From assembly GCF_006483445.1 (NCBI RefSeq), contig NZ_PPPT01000066.1:1-49597 (forward strand): DNA of 49,597 bases. Reading direction: 5' to 3'. This DNA comes from Bradyrhizobium guangdongense (GTDB lineage Bacteria > Pseudomonadota > Alphaproteobacteria > Rhizobiales > Xanthobacteraceae). Made by a program: the position numbers and the translations under genes. The number at the start of each line of letters is the position of its first letter. The first letter of the stretch is position 1. The notes beneath the pieces were generated by a model. That model did not search any database and was not told the DNA's origin. It saw nothing but the letters and a program-made list of their open reading frames with translations. Below, piece by piece: positions 19,653 through 27,605 of this stretch.

Positions 19653-19683
19653 AGCCCCTGCGACCTATTCGCAGGGGCTTTTT
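19653..19683 (+). terminator. Rho-independent terminator after paralogue 3
   Basis: AGCCCCTGCG and CGCAGGGGCT pair perfectly around a 7-nt loop, followed by TTTTT. The stem sequence is nearly the same as in the terminators at 16795 and 21042, which fits duplication of a gene-plus-terminator unit. Confidence 0.9.
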
Positions 19684-19787
19684 CTTGAAGCTTTCGGGCA
19701 AATCGTATTCAATCGCCGCCGCGCAGCCAAAAAGATTTCATTCAAGAAAATTCGAGCGCACCATCAAGAAGAAATAGGGAGATTGGA

Positions 19788-21017
19788 ATGCCTGCTGTGA
19801 CCAGCAAACTTGCGGTTGCGTCTTTTGCGATCGCACTCTTCGCGGCCTCGACGAGCGCCGCGCTCGCGCAGAAGAAATACGATACCGGCGCGACCGATAC
19901 CGAGATCAAGATTGGCAACATCATGCCCTACAGCGGACCAGCGTCCGCTTACGGCATCATCGGACGGACCGAAGCGGCCTATTTCAAGAAGATCAATGAG
20001 GAAGGCGGCATCAACGGCCGCAAGATCAATTTCGTTTCCTATGACGATGCGTATTCCCCGCCGAAGACGGTGGAGCAGGCGCGCAAGCTCGTCGAGAGCG
20101 ACGAGGTTCTGCTGATCTTCAACTCGCTCGGCACGCCGCCGAACTCGGCGATCCAGAAGTACATGAACTCCAAGAAGGTGCCGCAGCTCTTCGTCGCCAC
20201 CGGCGCCACCAAGTGGAACGATCCGAAGGACTTCCCCTGGACCATGGGCTGGCAGCCCAACTACCAGAGCGAAACGCAGATCTACGCGAAGTACCTGCTC
20301 AAGAACATGCCGAACGCCAAGATCGCCGTGCTCTATCAGAACGACGATTACGGCAAGGACTATCTCAAGGGTCTGAAGGACGGCCTGGGCGCCAAGGCTG
20401 CCAGCATGATCGTGATCGAGGAGAGCTATGAGACCTCGGAGCCGACGATCGACAACCACATCGTGAAGATGAAGGCGACGGGCGCTGACGTCTTCATGAA
20501 CATCACCACGCCGAAATTCGCGGCCCAGGCGATCAAGAAGATCTCCGAGATCGGCTGGAAGCCCACCCACTTCCTCAACAACGTCTCGGCTTCGGTCGGC
20601 AGCGTGATCAAGCCTGCGGGCTTCGAGCACTCGCAGGACATCATCTCGGCCGCGTATCTGAAGGACGTCTCGGATCCGCAGTGGAAGGACGATGCCGGCA
20701 TGAAGGCCTTCCTGGACTTCATGACGAAGTACTTCCCCGAAGGCGACAAGCTCGACGGCGGCACCATCGTCGGCTACGGCGTGGCGCAGACGCTGGTCGA
20801 AGTGCTGAAGAAGTGCGGTGACGATCTCACGCGCGAGAACGTGATGAAGCAGGCGGCAAGCCTGAAGGACTTCCGCACCGAAGTGCTGCTGCCCGGCATC
20901 AAGATCAACACCTCACCGACCGACTTCGCTCCGATCAGCTCGCTCCAGCTCATGAAGTTCAAGGGCGAGAAGTGGGATCTGTTCGGTGACGTGATCAGCG
21001 CCGACGCCGGCGGCTAG
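19788..21017 (+). CDS. Periplasmic ABC substrate-binding protein, paralogue 4
   Basis: This 409-residue member of the tandem family has a signal peptide ending at about Ala27 (SAALA before QKKYD) and the same TDTEIKIGNIMPYSGPASAY opening. It is closest to paralogue 3, including the start MPA and the leader AGGGAGAT-like ribosome-binding region. Differences cluster after residue 280 (YFPEGDKLDGGTIVGYGVAQT). It probably delivers a related ligand to the same LivHMGF transporter. The terminator at 21042 follows. Confidence 0.9.
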   Translation: MPAVTSKLAVASFAIALFAASTSAALAQKKYDTGATDTEIKIGNIMPYSGPASAYGIIGRTEAAYFKKINEEGGINGRKINFVSYDDAYSPPKTVEQARKLVESDEVLLIFNSLGTPPNSAIQKYMNSKKVPQLFVATGATKWNDPKDFPWTMGWQPNYQSETQIYAKYLLKNMPNAKIAVLYQNDDYGKDYLKGLKDGLGAKAASMIVIEESYETSEPTIDNHIVKMKATGADVFMNITTPKFAAQAIKKISEIGWKPTHFLNNVSASVGSVIKPAGFEHSQDIISAAYLKDVSDPQWKDDAGMKAFLDFMTKYFPEGDKLDGGTIVGYGVAQTLVEVLKKCGDDLTRENVMKQAASLKDFRTEVLLPGIKINTSPTDFAPISSLQLMKFKGEKWDLFGDVISADAGG

Positions 21018-21041
21018 TCTCAGCCGCAACGAAACGACACG

Positions 21042-21073
21042 AGCCCCCTGCGATGTCCTCGCAGGGGGCTTTT
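21042..21073 (+). terminator. Rho-independent terminator after paralogue 4
   Basis: AGCCCCCTGCG and CGCAGGGGGCT form a perfect 11-bp stem with a 7-nt loop followed by TTT. It separates the binding-protein array from the glycerate kinase gene. Confidence 0.88.
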
Positions 21074-21178
21074 CGTTTGCCTATCGCCCGATCGGGAAAC
21101 CGAATGCCTGCAAGGCCCGGCTTACACTTTTGCGGTCGATGCGCTAGGTATGACGGATACCAGAACGAAAGCTTCTTC

Positions 21179-22462
21179 ATGGCTGACCGACGCCCTCTCC
21201 TTCGCGCCATCTACGACGCTGCCGTTGCCGCCGCCCATCCCGACGTGGTGCTGGCGCGGCATCTCGGCCCGCCGCCGAAGGGCCGCGTCATCTGCCTCGC
21301 CGCCGGCAAGGGCGCGGGCGCCATGGCGGCCGCCGCGGAACGTCACTACCTCGACAAACTGGGGCTGGCGCCGGACCGCCTGGTCGGCATCGCCACCACG
21401 CGTCACGGCCATGGCGTGCCGACGCAACGCATCCGCGTCGTCGAGGCCGGCCATCCCGTGCCCGACGAGGCCGGCCTCAAGGCCGCGGCCGAGACGCTGG
21501 AGCTGGCGCGGCAGGCGGGGCCTGACGATTTGCTTCTGGTGTTGCTCTCCGGCGGCGGCTCCGCGAACTGGATCGCGCCCGTCGAAGGTATCAACTTTGC
21601 GCAGAAGCAGGCGGTCAACCGCGCGCTGCTGCGCTCGGGAGCGCCGATCGGCGAGATGAACACGGTGCGAAAGCATCTGTCGCGCATCAAGGGCGGGCGG
21701 CTCGCACGCGCCGGCCAGAACGCCGCCGAGATCGTGACGCTCGCGATCTCGGACGTGCCGCATGACGACCCCTCCGCGATCGCCTCCGGTCCCACCGTAC
21801 CCGACCCGACCACATTGGCCGATGCGCGCGCGCTGGTCGCACGCTACAAGCTCGCGCTCGACGACGCCGTGCGCCGCGCGCTTGATGATCCCAATAACGA
21901 AAGCTGCAAGCCCGGCGACCCCGCCTTTGCGCGCACCCGGTTCGAATTGATCGCGCGTCCAAAGCAGTCGCTCGATGCCGCGGTGAAGCTGGCGAAGGAC
22001 GCCGGCTATGAAGTGATCGATCTCGGCGCCGATCTCGAGGGCGAGGCGCGCGAGGTCGCCGCCGATCACGCAAAACTCGCGCTTGCCGCGCGCGCGCATG
22101 GCAAGCGCGTGGCGATCGTCTCCGGCGGCGAGCTGACGGTGACGGTGCGCGGCAATGGTCGCGGCGGCCCCAACCAGGAATATGCGCTGGCGCTCGCCGA
22201 CCTGCTCAAGGATAAGCCCGGCATCGCCGCGCTCGCTGGCGACACCGACGGCGCCGATGGCGGTGGCGGAAAGCCAACCGATCCTGCCGGCGCGCTGATC
22301 GACGCGACGACGTTTGCGAAGATGAAGGCGCAACAACTCGCGCCGCAAGCCTATCTGGACAATAACGACGCAACGACGTTCTTCGAGACGACGGGCGACC
22401 TGCTGCTGCCGGGCCCGACGCTGACCAATGTGAACGATGTCAGGGTGATTTTGGTGGAGTGA
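21179..22462 (+). CDS. gckA: Glycerate kinase, MOFRL/TtuD family
   Basis: This 427-residue protein has the features of the DUF4147/MOFRL glycerate 2-kinase family, which phosphorylates D-glycerate to 2-phosphoglycerate with ATP. Visible motifs are AAGKGAGAMA near residue 40, LLSGGGSANW, the GEMNTVRKHLSRIKGGRLA segment, and in the C-terminal MOFRL domain VSGGELTVTVRGNGRGGPNQ and DTDGADGGGGKPTDPAGA. An open frame extends upstream to 21053, but that part lies inside the preceding terminator, so ATG at 21179 is chosen despite a weak Shine-Dalgarno sequence. Older annotation calls this family hydroxypyruvate reductase (TtuD). No other glycerate or tartrate gene is adjacent. It converges on hyfI with a 44-nt gap. 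Confidence 0.88.
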   Translation: MADRRPLLRAIYDAAVAAAHPDVVLARHLGPPPKGRVICLAAGKGAGAMAAAAERHYLDKLGLAPDRLVGIATTRHGHGVPTQRIRVVEAGHPVPDEAGLKAAAETLELARQAGPDDLLLVLLSGGGSANWIAPVEGINFAQKQAVNRALLRSGAPIGEMNTVRKHLSRIKGGRLARAGQNAAEIVTLAISDVPHDDPSAIASGPTVPDPTTLADARALVARYKLALDDAVRRALDDPNNESCKPGDPAFARTRFELIARPKQSLDAAVKLAKDAGYEVIDLGADLEGEAREVAADHAKLALAARAHGKRVAIVSGGELTVTVRGNGRGGPNQEYALALADLLKDKPGIAALAGDTDGADGGGGKPTDPAGALIDATTFAKMKAQQLAPQAYLDNNDATTFFETTGDLLLPGPTLTNVNDVRVILVE

Positions 22463-22506
22463 GGCTGCGGCCGCTCATCGTCAGCGAAGCAATGACGGAG
22501 TCCGCC

Positions 22507-23031
22507 TCACCCCTTCCCGCCGACATGCTCCAGCAGCGCAAGCAGGCCCTTCAGCAGATCGGTCGGCGTCGGCGGGCAGCCCTTGATGTGCAGGTCGACC
22601 GGCACGACGTCGGAGACGCCGCCGACGCAGGCGTAGCTGCCTCTGAAAATGCCGCCGTCGACAGCGCAGCCGCCCACCGCGACCACCCATTTCGGATCGG
22701 GCGTGGCGTTGAACGTCCGCTCCAGCGCCTGCCGCATGTTCTTCGTCACGGGACCCGTCACCAGCAGCACGTCGGCGTGGCGGGGCGAGGCGACGAAGCG
22801 GAGACCGAAACGCTCGAGGTCGTAGAAGGCGTTCGACAGCGCGTGGATTTCCAGCTCGCAGCCGTTGCAGGAGCCGGCATCGACCTGACGGATCGCGAGC
22901 GAGCGGCCGAGTTTTGCCTGCGCGGCACGGTCGACCGTTCGCACAAGCTCGGCCAGCGCCGCTTCGTCCGGCGGCGGTGCTGGCTCCGTCAGCGAACCGT
23001 GGGTGAGGCTTTCGAGCAGGGTCTTGCGCAT
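22507..23031 (-). CDS. hyfI: Hydrogenase-4-like small subunit (HyfI/NuoB family)
   Basis: This 174-residue iron-sulfur protein is the NuoB/HycG-type subunit. All four ligands for a [4Fe-4S] cluster are visible: Cys55 and Cys58 in GSCNGCE, Cys122 in VGGCAVDGG and Cys151 in KGCPPTP. The CxxC arrangement is the group 4 hydrogenase type, not the tandem CC of complex I NuoB. It would sit at the interface with HyfG and carry electrons. It is the last gene of the operon, 4 nt behind hyfG. ATG at 23031 gives the usual family length; longer upstream reading would overlap hyfG. Confidence 0.88.
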   Translation of the reverse strand: MRKTLLESLTHGSLTEPAPPPDEAALAELVRTVDRAAQAKLGRSLAIRQVDAGSCNGCELEIHALSNAFYDLERFGLRFVASPRHADVLLVTGPVTKNMRQALERTFNATPDPKWVVAVGGCAVDGGIFRGSYACVGGVSDVVPVDLHIKGCPPTPTDLLKGLLALLEHVGGKG

Positions 23032-23035
23032 GGCT

Positions 23036-24544
23036 CTAGAGGTCCGCGCCCGAATAGGAGCAGTTGAACGATTTGTTGCACAGCGGGAAGTCGGCGATGA
23101 TGTTGCCTTCGATCGCCGTCTCCAGAAGCGGCCACTGGAACCAGGAGGCGTCGCGCAGGTGGCAGCGTTCGATGCGGTTCTCGCCATCGAGCCGCAGCCA
23201 GACCAGTACGTCGCCGCGAAACGCTTCGGCGAGCGCCAGGCCTTCGCAAGGCCCGCGTCCGGCCGGCAGTGCGGTCCTGATCTCGCCCGGCGCGAGGCGG
23301 TCCAGGATCTGCGCAATCAGTGCAACGCTCTGCTCGACCTCACGGATGCGAATCCAGACCCGCGCGTTGACGTCGCCCGCGTCCAACACCGGCACATCGA
23401 ACGACAATGCGCCGTAGGGCGCATAAGGGATCGCCCGCCGTGTATCGAAGTCCCGGCCCGAGGCGCGGCCGACATAGCCGCCGGCACCGAACTGGCGCAC
23501 GTACTCGGTCTTCACGATCCCGGTGGTGACGGTGCGGTCCTGTAAGGACGTCGTGTTGTCATAGAGCTCGATCAGGCGTGGAAACACCTTTTTGATCTCG
23601 GCGAGCAGGGCCTGCATGGCGGGGATGCCGTACGAGGACATGTCGCGCGCCACGCCGCCGGGCACGATGACGTCCATCATCAGGCGATGACCGAAGGCGG
23701 CATCCGCCGCCCGCAGGCAGCGCTCGCGCAGCACGCCGGTCTGGGCATGCATCAGCGCAAAGGACGCATCATTGCAGATGGCGCCAATGTCGCCGAAATG
23801 ATTGGCCAGCCGCTCGAGTTCCGCCATCAGCGCCCGCAAGAAGATCGCGCGCCGGGGCGGCTCGATCCCGAGCGCCGCTTCCACGGCAAGCGCAAACGCA
23901 TAGGCATAGGCGACGGCGCTGTCGCCGGAGGTGCGGCAGGCGAGCCTGGCGGCAGCCTCCAGGCTCGCGCCCTGCATCAGGGATTCGATGCCCTTGTGGG
24001 TGTAGCCGAGCCATTGCTCCAGCCGCACCACATGCTCGCCATTGGCGGTGAAACGGAAGTGGCCGGGTTCGATGATGCCGGCATGGACCGGGCCGACTGC
24101 GACCTGGTGCAGCCCCTCGCCTTCGGCCGGCAGGAATTCATATGGCACCGTGGCGCGCGCAACGCTGCGACCGGCGAGCGGCCCGGATTGTCCCCAGACG
24201 TCATGATCGAGCCACGGCCGCCTGTCGCCGCCACCAAGGGGCATCAGGCCGAAGAGATCGTGGATGGTCCGTTCCAGCCGCAGCGCAGGCGGATGATCGA
24301 TCGCGACGCTCGGGAAGGAACCGGAAGCGCATTCGTAAGTGACGACCGCGATCTCTGCCGACGCCGCATCGAGCAGCGCCATGTGCACGGCGGCCGGCTC
24401 GCCCCAGAACCCAAGCAGCGTCGCCCGGCCTGCGACCAGTTGGTCGATCGCGGCACGCCAACCCTCCTCCGCGACCACCGCGCGGGGCCAGGGCCGATGT
24501 GCGGGCACCGTGCTCTGATGAGGGATGTGGTCGAGAAGGCCCAT
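23036..24544 (-). CDS. hyfG: Hydrogenase-4-like large subunit (HyfG/NuoCD family) lacking NiFe ligands
   Basis: This 502-residue protein fuses a NuoC-like domain (about 1-130, with FPSVAIDHPPALRLERTIHDLF) to a NuoD/hydrogenase large-subunit domain (GPVHAGIIEPGHFRF near 151-165, LGYTHKGIESL near 179-189, ELERLANHFGDIG near 242-254). In true group 4 [NiFe] hydrogenases the NiFe centre is held by an N-terminal CGxC pair and a C-terminal DPCxxC pair. Here the first site reads LACRTSGDSA, keeping Cys203 but with Ser at the second position. The C-terminal site reads DFPLCNKSFNC (Cys489, Cys494) without CxxC spacing. NiFe binding is therefore unlikely. ATG at 24544 is 4 nt after hyfF. Confidence 0.88.
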   Translation of the reverse strand: MGLLDHIPHQSTVPAHRPWPRAVVAEEGWRAAIDQLVAGRATLLGFWGEPAAVHMALLDAASAEIAVVTYECASGSFPSVAIDHPPALRLERTIHDLFGLMPLGGGDRRPWLDHDVWGQSGPLAGRSVARATVPYEFLPAEGEGLHQVAVGPVHAGIIEPGHFRFTANGEHVVRLEQWLGYTHKGIESLMQGASLEAAARLACRTSGDSAVAYAYAFALAVEAALGIEPPRRAIFLRALMAELERLANHFGDIGAICNDASFALMHAQTGVLRERCLRAADAAFGHRLMMDVIVPGGVARDMSSYGIPAMQALLAEIKKVFPRLIELYDNTTSLQDRTVTTGIVKTEYVRQFGAGGYVGRASGRDFDTRRAIPYAPYGALSFDVPVLDAGDVNARVWIRIREVEQSVALIAQILDRLAPGEIRTALPAGRGPCEGLALAEAFRGDVLVWLRLDGENRIERCHLRDASWFQWPLLETAIEGNIIADFPLCNKSFNCSYSGADL

Positions 24545-24548
24545 CGCG

Positions 24549-25988
24549 TCACCCCAACAGCTTCGCGACATTGGTGAAGCCGGTCACCAGCGCCGGCGGC
24601 AGATAGACGCCGGCCATCGCGACCAGCGCCAGATGCGTGAACATCGGCACATAGGAAGCCTCTGCCGGCGCGGTCGGTCCCTTGGGCTCGCCGAACATCA
24701 CGACGCCTGTCCGCAGCAGGAGCCCGCCGAGCGCGATGATGATGCCGAGTACCAGGATCGCCGTCAGCCATGGCGCCCGTGCGAAGGTCGAGCTGACGAC
24801 CAGGAATTCGCTCATGAAGATGCCGAGCGGCGGCAGGCCGACGATAGCGACGACGCCGAGCATCAGGCCCCAGCCGAGCACGGGATTGGTGACCGTCAGT
24901 CCGCCGATATCGGCGATCTTCTGCGTGCCCTTGACCTGCGCGATGTGGCCGACGGCGAAGAAGATCGCCGACTTGGTCAGCGAGTGCATGGTCATGTGCA
25001 GCAGGCCGGCGAAATTCGCCAGCGGCCCGCCCATGCCGAAAGCGAACACGATGATGCCCATATGCTCGATCGAGGAATAGGCGAACATGCGCTTGATGTC
25101 GCGGCGGCGGTAGAGCATGAGCGAGGCGAAGATCACGGAGATCAACCCCATCGTGACCATAAGCGGTCCCGGCGCAATCGCCGCGGGATTGACCGCGAGC
25201 ATCATCTTGAAGCGCAGCAGCGCATAGAGCGCGACGTTGAGTAGCAGGCCCGACAGCACCGCCGAGATCGGCGTCGGGCCTTCGGCGTGGGCGTCGGGCA
25301 GCCAGGCGTGCAGCGGCGCGAGCCCGACCTTGGTGCCGTAGCCGAGCAAGAGGAATACGAAGGCGACGTTGAGCAGCGCGGGATCGAATTGCGAGGCATG
25401 CGCCACCAGCACGGTCCACACCATTCCGTCGAGCCCCTCGCCCACCACGGGCCGCGCCGACATATAGACCAGGATGGTGCCGAACAGCGCGAGCGCGATG
25501 CCGACGCTGCCGAGGATGAAATACTTCCAGGCGGCCTCCAGCGCCTCATGGGTGCGGTAGATGCCGACCATCAGCACCGTCGTCAGCGTCGCGACCTCGA
25601 CGGCGACCCACATCAGGCCGATATTGTTGGCGACCAGCGCGAGGTTCATGGCGAACATCAGCGTCTGGTACATCGCGTGATAGAAGCGCAGGAAGGTCGG
25701 CGTCAGCCGCCCGGTCTCGATCTCGTGATGGATGTAGCTCGCGCTGAACACCGACGTGGTGAAGCCGACGAAGGTCGTCAACACGATGAAGACCTTGTTG
25801 AGGTCGTCGACCAGGAGATATTGCCCCGAACTCGGCTCGACCACGAACAGCGACAGCGAGGTCAAGAAGGTAGCCAACGTCGCCACGACGTTGAACCGGG
25901 CCGTCAACGCGTAGCCCGGCAGAACGGCCAATAGCGCGGCGGAGACCCCCGGGATCAGGAGGATCGCGGTGAGCGCGTCGAAGCTCAT
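24549..25988 (-). CDS. hyfF: Proton-pumping-type membrane subunit (HyfF/NuoN-M-L family)
   Basis: This 479-residue polytopic membrane protein belongs to the Mrp antiporter / complex I subunit family. It shows the conserved HAWLPDAHAEGPTPISAVLSG motif, the KMFAYSSIEHMG segment and many hydrophobic helices. In group 4 hydrogenase complexes this subunit forms an ion-translocating half channel. The ATG at 25988 overlaps the hyfE stop (ATGA), indicating translational coupling. Confidence 0.9.
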   Translation of the reverse strand: MSFDALTAILLIPGVSAALLAVLPGYALTARFNVVATLATFLTSLSLFVVEPSSGQYLLVDDLNKVFIVLTTFVGFTTSVFSASYIHHEIETGRLTPTFLRFYHAMYQTLMFAMNLALVANNIGLMWVAVEVATLTTVLMVGIYRTHEALEAAWKYFILGSVGIALALFGTILVYMSARPVVGEGLDGMVWTVLVAHASQFDPALLNVAFVFLLLGYGTKVGLAPLHAWLPDAHAEGPTPISAVLSGLLLNVALYALLRFKMMLAVNPAAIAPGPLMVTMGLISVIFASLMLYRRRDIKRMFAYSSIEHMGIIVFAFGMGGPLANFAGLLHMTMHSLTKSAIFFAVGHIAQVKGTQKIADIGGLTVTNPVLGWGLMLGVVAIVGLPPLGIFMSEFLVVSSTFARAPWLTAILVLGIIIALGGLLLRTGVVMFGEPKGPTAPAEASYVPMFTHLALVAMAGVYLPPALVTGFTNVAKLLG

Positions 25989-26647
25989 CGGCGCTCTCCC
26001 CTGAAGCGGTCGAGCGCTTGCACGTCCACGCTGTCGAAGCGCTCGCGAATGCGGAACAGGAAGATGCCGATCACGATGAAGGCGATCAGCACCGAGAAGG
26101 CGACGCTGATCTCGACCACCAGCGGCATGCCCTTGGCGCCGGTCGCGGCCAGCACCAGCCCGTTCTCCAGCGACATGAAGCCGACGACCTGGCTAACGGC
26201 GTTGCGCCGCGTCACCATGATCAGGAGACCGAGCAGCACCACCGAGAGCGCGAAGGCGAGGTCCTCGCGCGCCAGCGCGTCCGCGCCGGGCGTGACCCGC
26301 AGCATGACGACCATCGACAGCGCGACCAGACCGATGCCGGCCATCATGGTGAGCCCGATGCCGATCACGTTCTCGATCTCGCGATGAATGCCGAGCCGCT
26401 TGATGATCCGGTGCAGCGCCACCGGGATGATGATGGCCTTGAAGACCAGCGCGATCAGCGCGGTGACGTAGAGATGCGGCGCGGCCTGCACATAGGCCTG
26501 CCAGGCGACCGACAGCGCCAGGACGCTCGCGTGCAGCGCATAGACGTTGAGCAGGGAATACAGCCGGTCCTGATAGAGCATCATGAAGCTTGCCAGCACC
26601 AGGGAGCCGGCAAGCAGATGAGCGATGTCGAACTGAAGGCTGCTCAT
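25985..26647 (-). CDS. hyfE: Hydrogenase-4 subunit E-like membrane protein
   Basis: This 220-residue integral membrane protein has the HyfE pattern: an N-terminal segment containing LYQDRLYSLLNVYALHASVL, then TALIALVFKAIIIPVALHRI. The C-terminal half resembles NuoK, with GFMSLENGLVLAA. HyfE proteins connect the two antiporter-like subunits in the membrane arm. It begins 1 nt after the hyfC stop and overlaps hyfF by 4 nt. Confidence 0.88.
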   Translation of the reverse strand: MSSLQFDIAHLLAGSLVLASFMMLYQDRLYSLLNVYALHASVLALSVAWQAYVQAAPHLYVTALIALVFKAIIIPVALHRIIKRLGIHREIENVIGIGLTMMAGIGLVALSMVVMLRVTPGADALAREDLAFALSVVLLGLLIMVTRRNAVSQVVGFMSLENGLVLAATGAKGMPLVVEISVAFSVLIAFIVIGIFLFRIRERFDSVDVQALDRFRGERR

Positions 26648-26648
26648 C

Positions 26649-27605
26649 TCAGAGGCTCCCCGACACGAAGCGCAGCAGGGTTGCGAGCAACGCCAGCATC
26701 AGCGCCGCCCCCAGGAACTCCGGGATCCGGAATACCCGCATCTTGGCGATCGACGTCTCGAACAGTGCAAGCAGGAAGCCGAAGACCGTCAGCTTGCCAA
26801 TGTAGAGCAGCGCCCCCAGCGCCAGTGTCGCTGCACTGGCGTCGGCGGTTGCCGTCCCCCAGGGCACGAACACGCAGGCGATCAGCGAGACATAGAGCAG
26901 CAGCTTGAGCTGCGAGGACAGGTCGATCAGCGCAAGGTGGCGGCCGGAATATTCCAGCACCATGGCCTCGTGCACCATGGTGAGTTCGAGATGGGTCGCG
27001 GGATTGTCGACGGGGATGCGGGCATTCTCCGCGAGCGCCACAATGGTCAGTGCGACGAATGCCATGCCCAGCGATACGCGCAGGCCGACCGCATCGGAGC
27101 CCATGAACTCGGCCACGGTGGAGAGCTGGGTCGACCCCGCGATCATCGCGACCGCGAACACCGTCATCAGGATCGCGGGCTCGGCCAGCGTTGCGATCAT
27201 CACTTCGCGGCTGGACCCGATGCCGCCGAAGGCGGTGCCGACGTCCATGCCGGCGAGCGCCTGGAAGAACCGCGCGCTGCCGAGCAGCGCGATGATGGCG
27301 ATGAGATCGGCGGTCCAGGAGAACAAGAGGCCGTTGCCGAAGGTCGGCACCAGGGAGGCCGCCACCCAGGTGCCGGCGAACATCAGATAGGGAATCACGC
27401 GGAACAGCCATGAGGCGTTGTCGGCGAGCACGACGTCCTTGCGCATCAGGCGGACCAGGTCGCGATAGGGCTGCAGCAGCGGCGGCCCGCGCCGACGCAA
27501 CAGCCGCGCCTTGGCCTTGCGCACGAAGCCGGTGAGCAGCGGCGCCAGCAGCAGCACCAGCAGCATCTGGGCGCCCTGCGAGAAGATGTCGCGCAGCACG
27601 TTCAT
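26649..27605 (-). CDS. hyfC: Membrane anchor subunit (HyfC/NuoH family)
   Basis: This 318-residue membrane protein is the NuoH/HycD-type subunit that docks the soluble arm. Visible family features are the loop KAKARLLRRRGPPLLQPYRD, the acidic LELTMVHEAMVLEYSG helix and KMRVFRIPEFLGAAL near the C-terminus. A longer open frame reaches 27989, but ATG at 27605 overlaps the hyfB stop by ATGA and gives the family's usual N-terminus MNVLRDIFSQ, so it is preferred. Confidence 0.9.
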   Translation of the reverse strand: MNVLRDIFSQGAQMLLVLLLAPLLTGFVRKAKARLLRRRGPPLLQPYRDLVRLMRKDVVLADNASWLFRVIPYLMFAGTWVAASLVPTFGNGLLFSWTADLIAIIALLGSARFFQALAGMDVGTAFGGIGSSREVMIATLAEPAILMTVFAVAMIAGSTQLSTVAEFMGSDAVGLRVSLGMAFVALTIVALAENARIPVDNPATHLELTMVHEAMVLEYSGRHLALIDLSSQLKLLLYVSLIACVFVPWGTATADASAATLALGALLYIGKLTVFGFLLALFETSIAKMRVFRIPEFLGAALMLALLATLLRFVSGSL

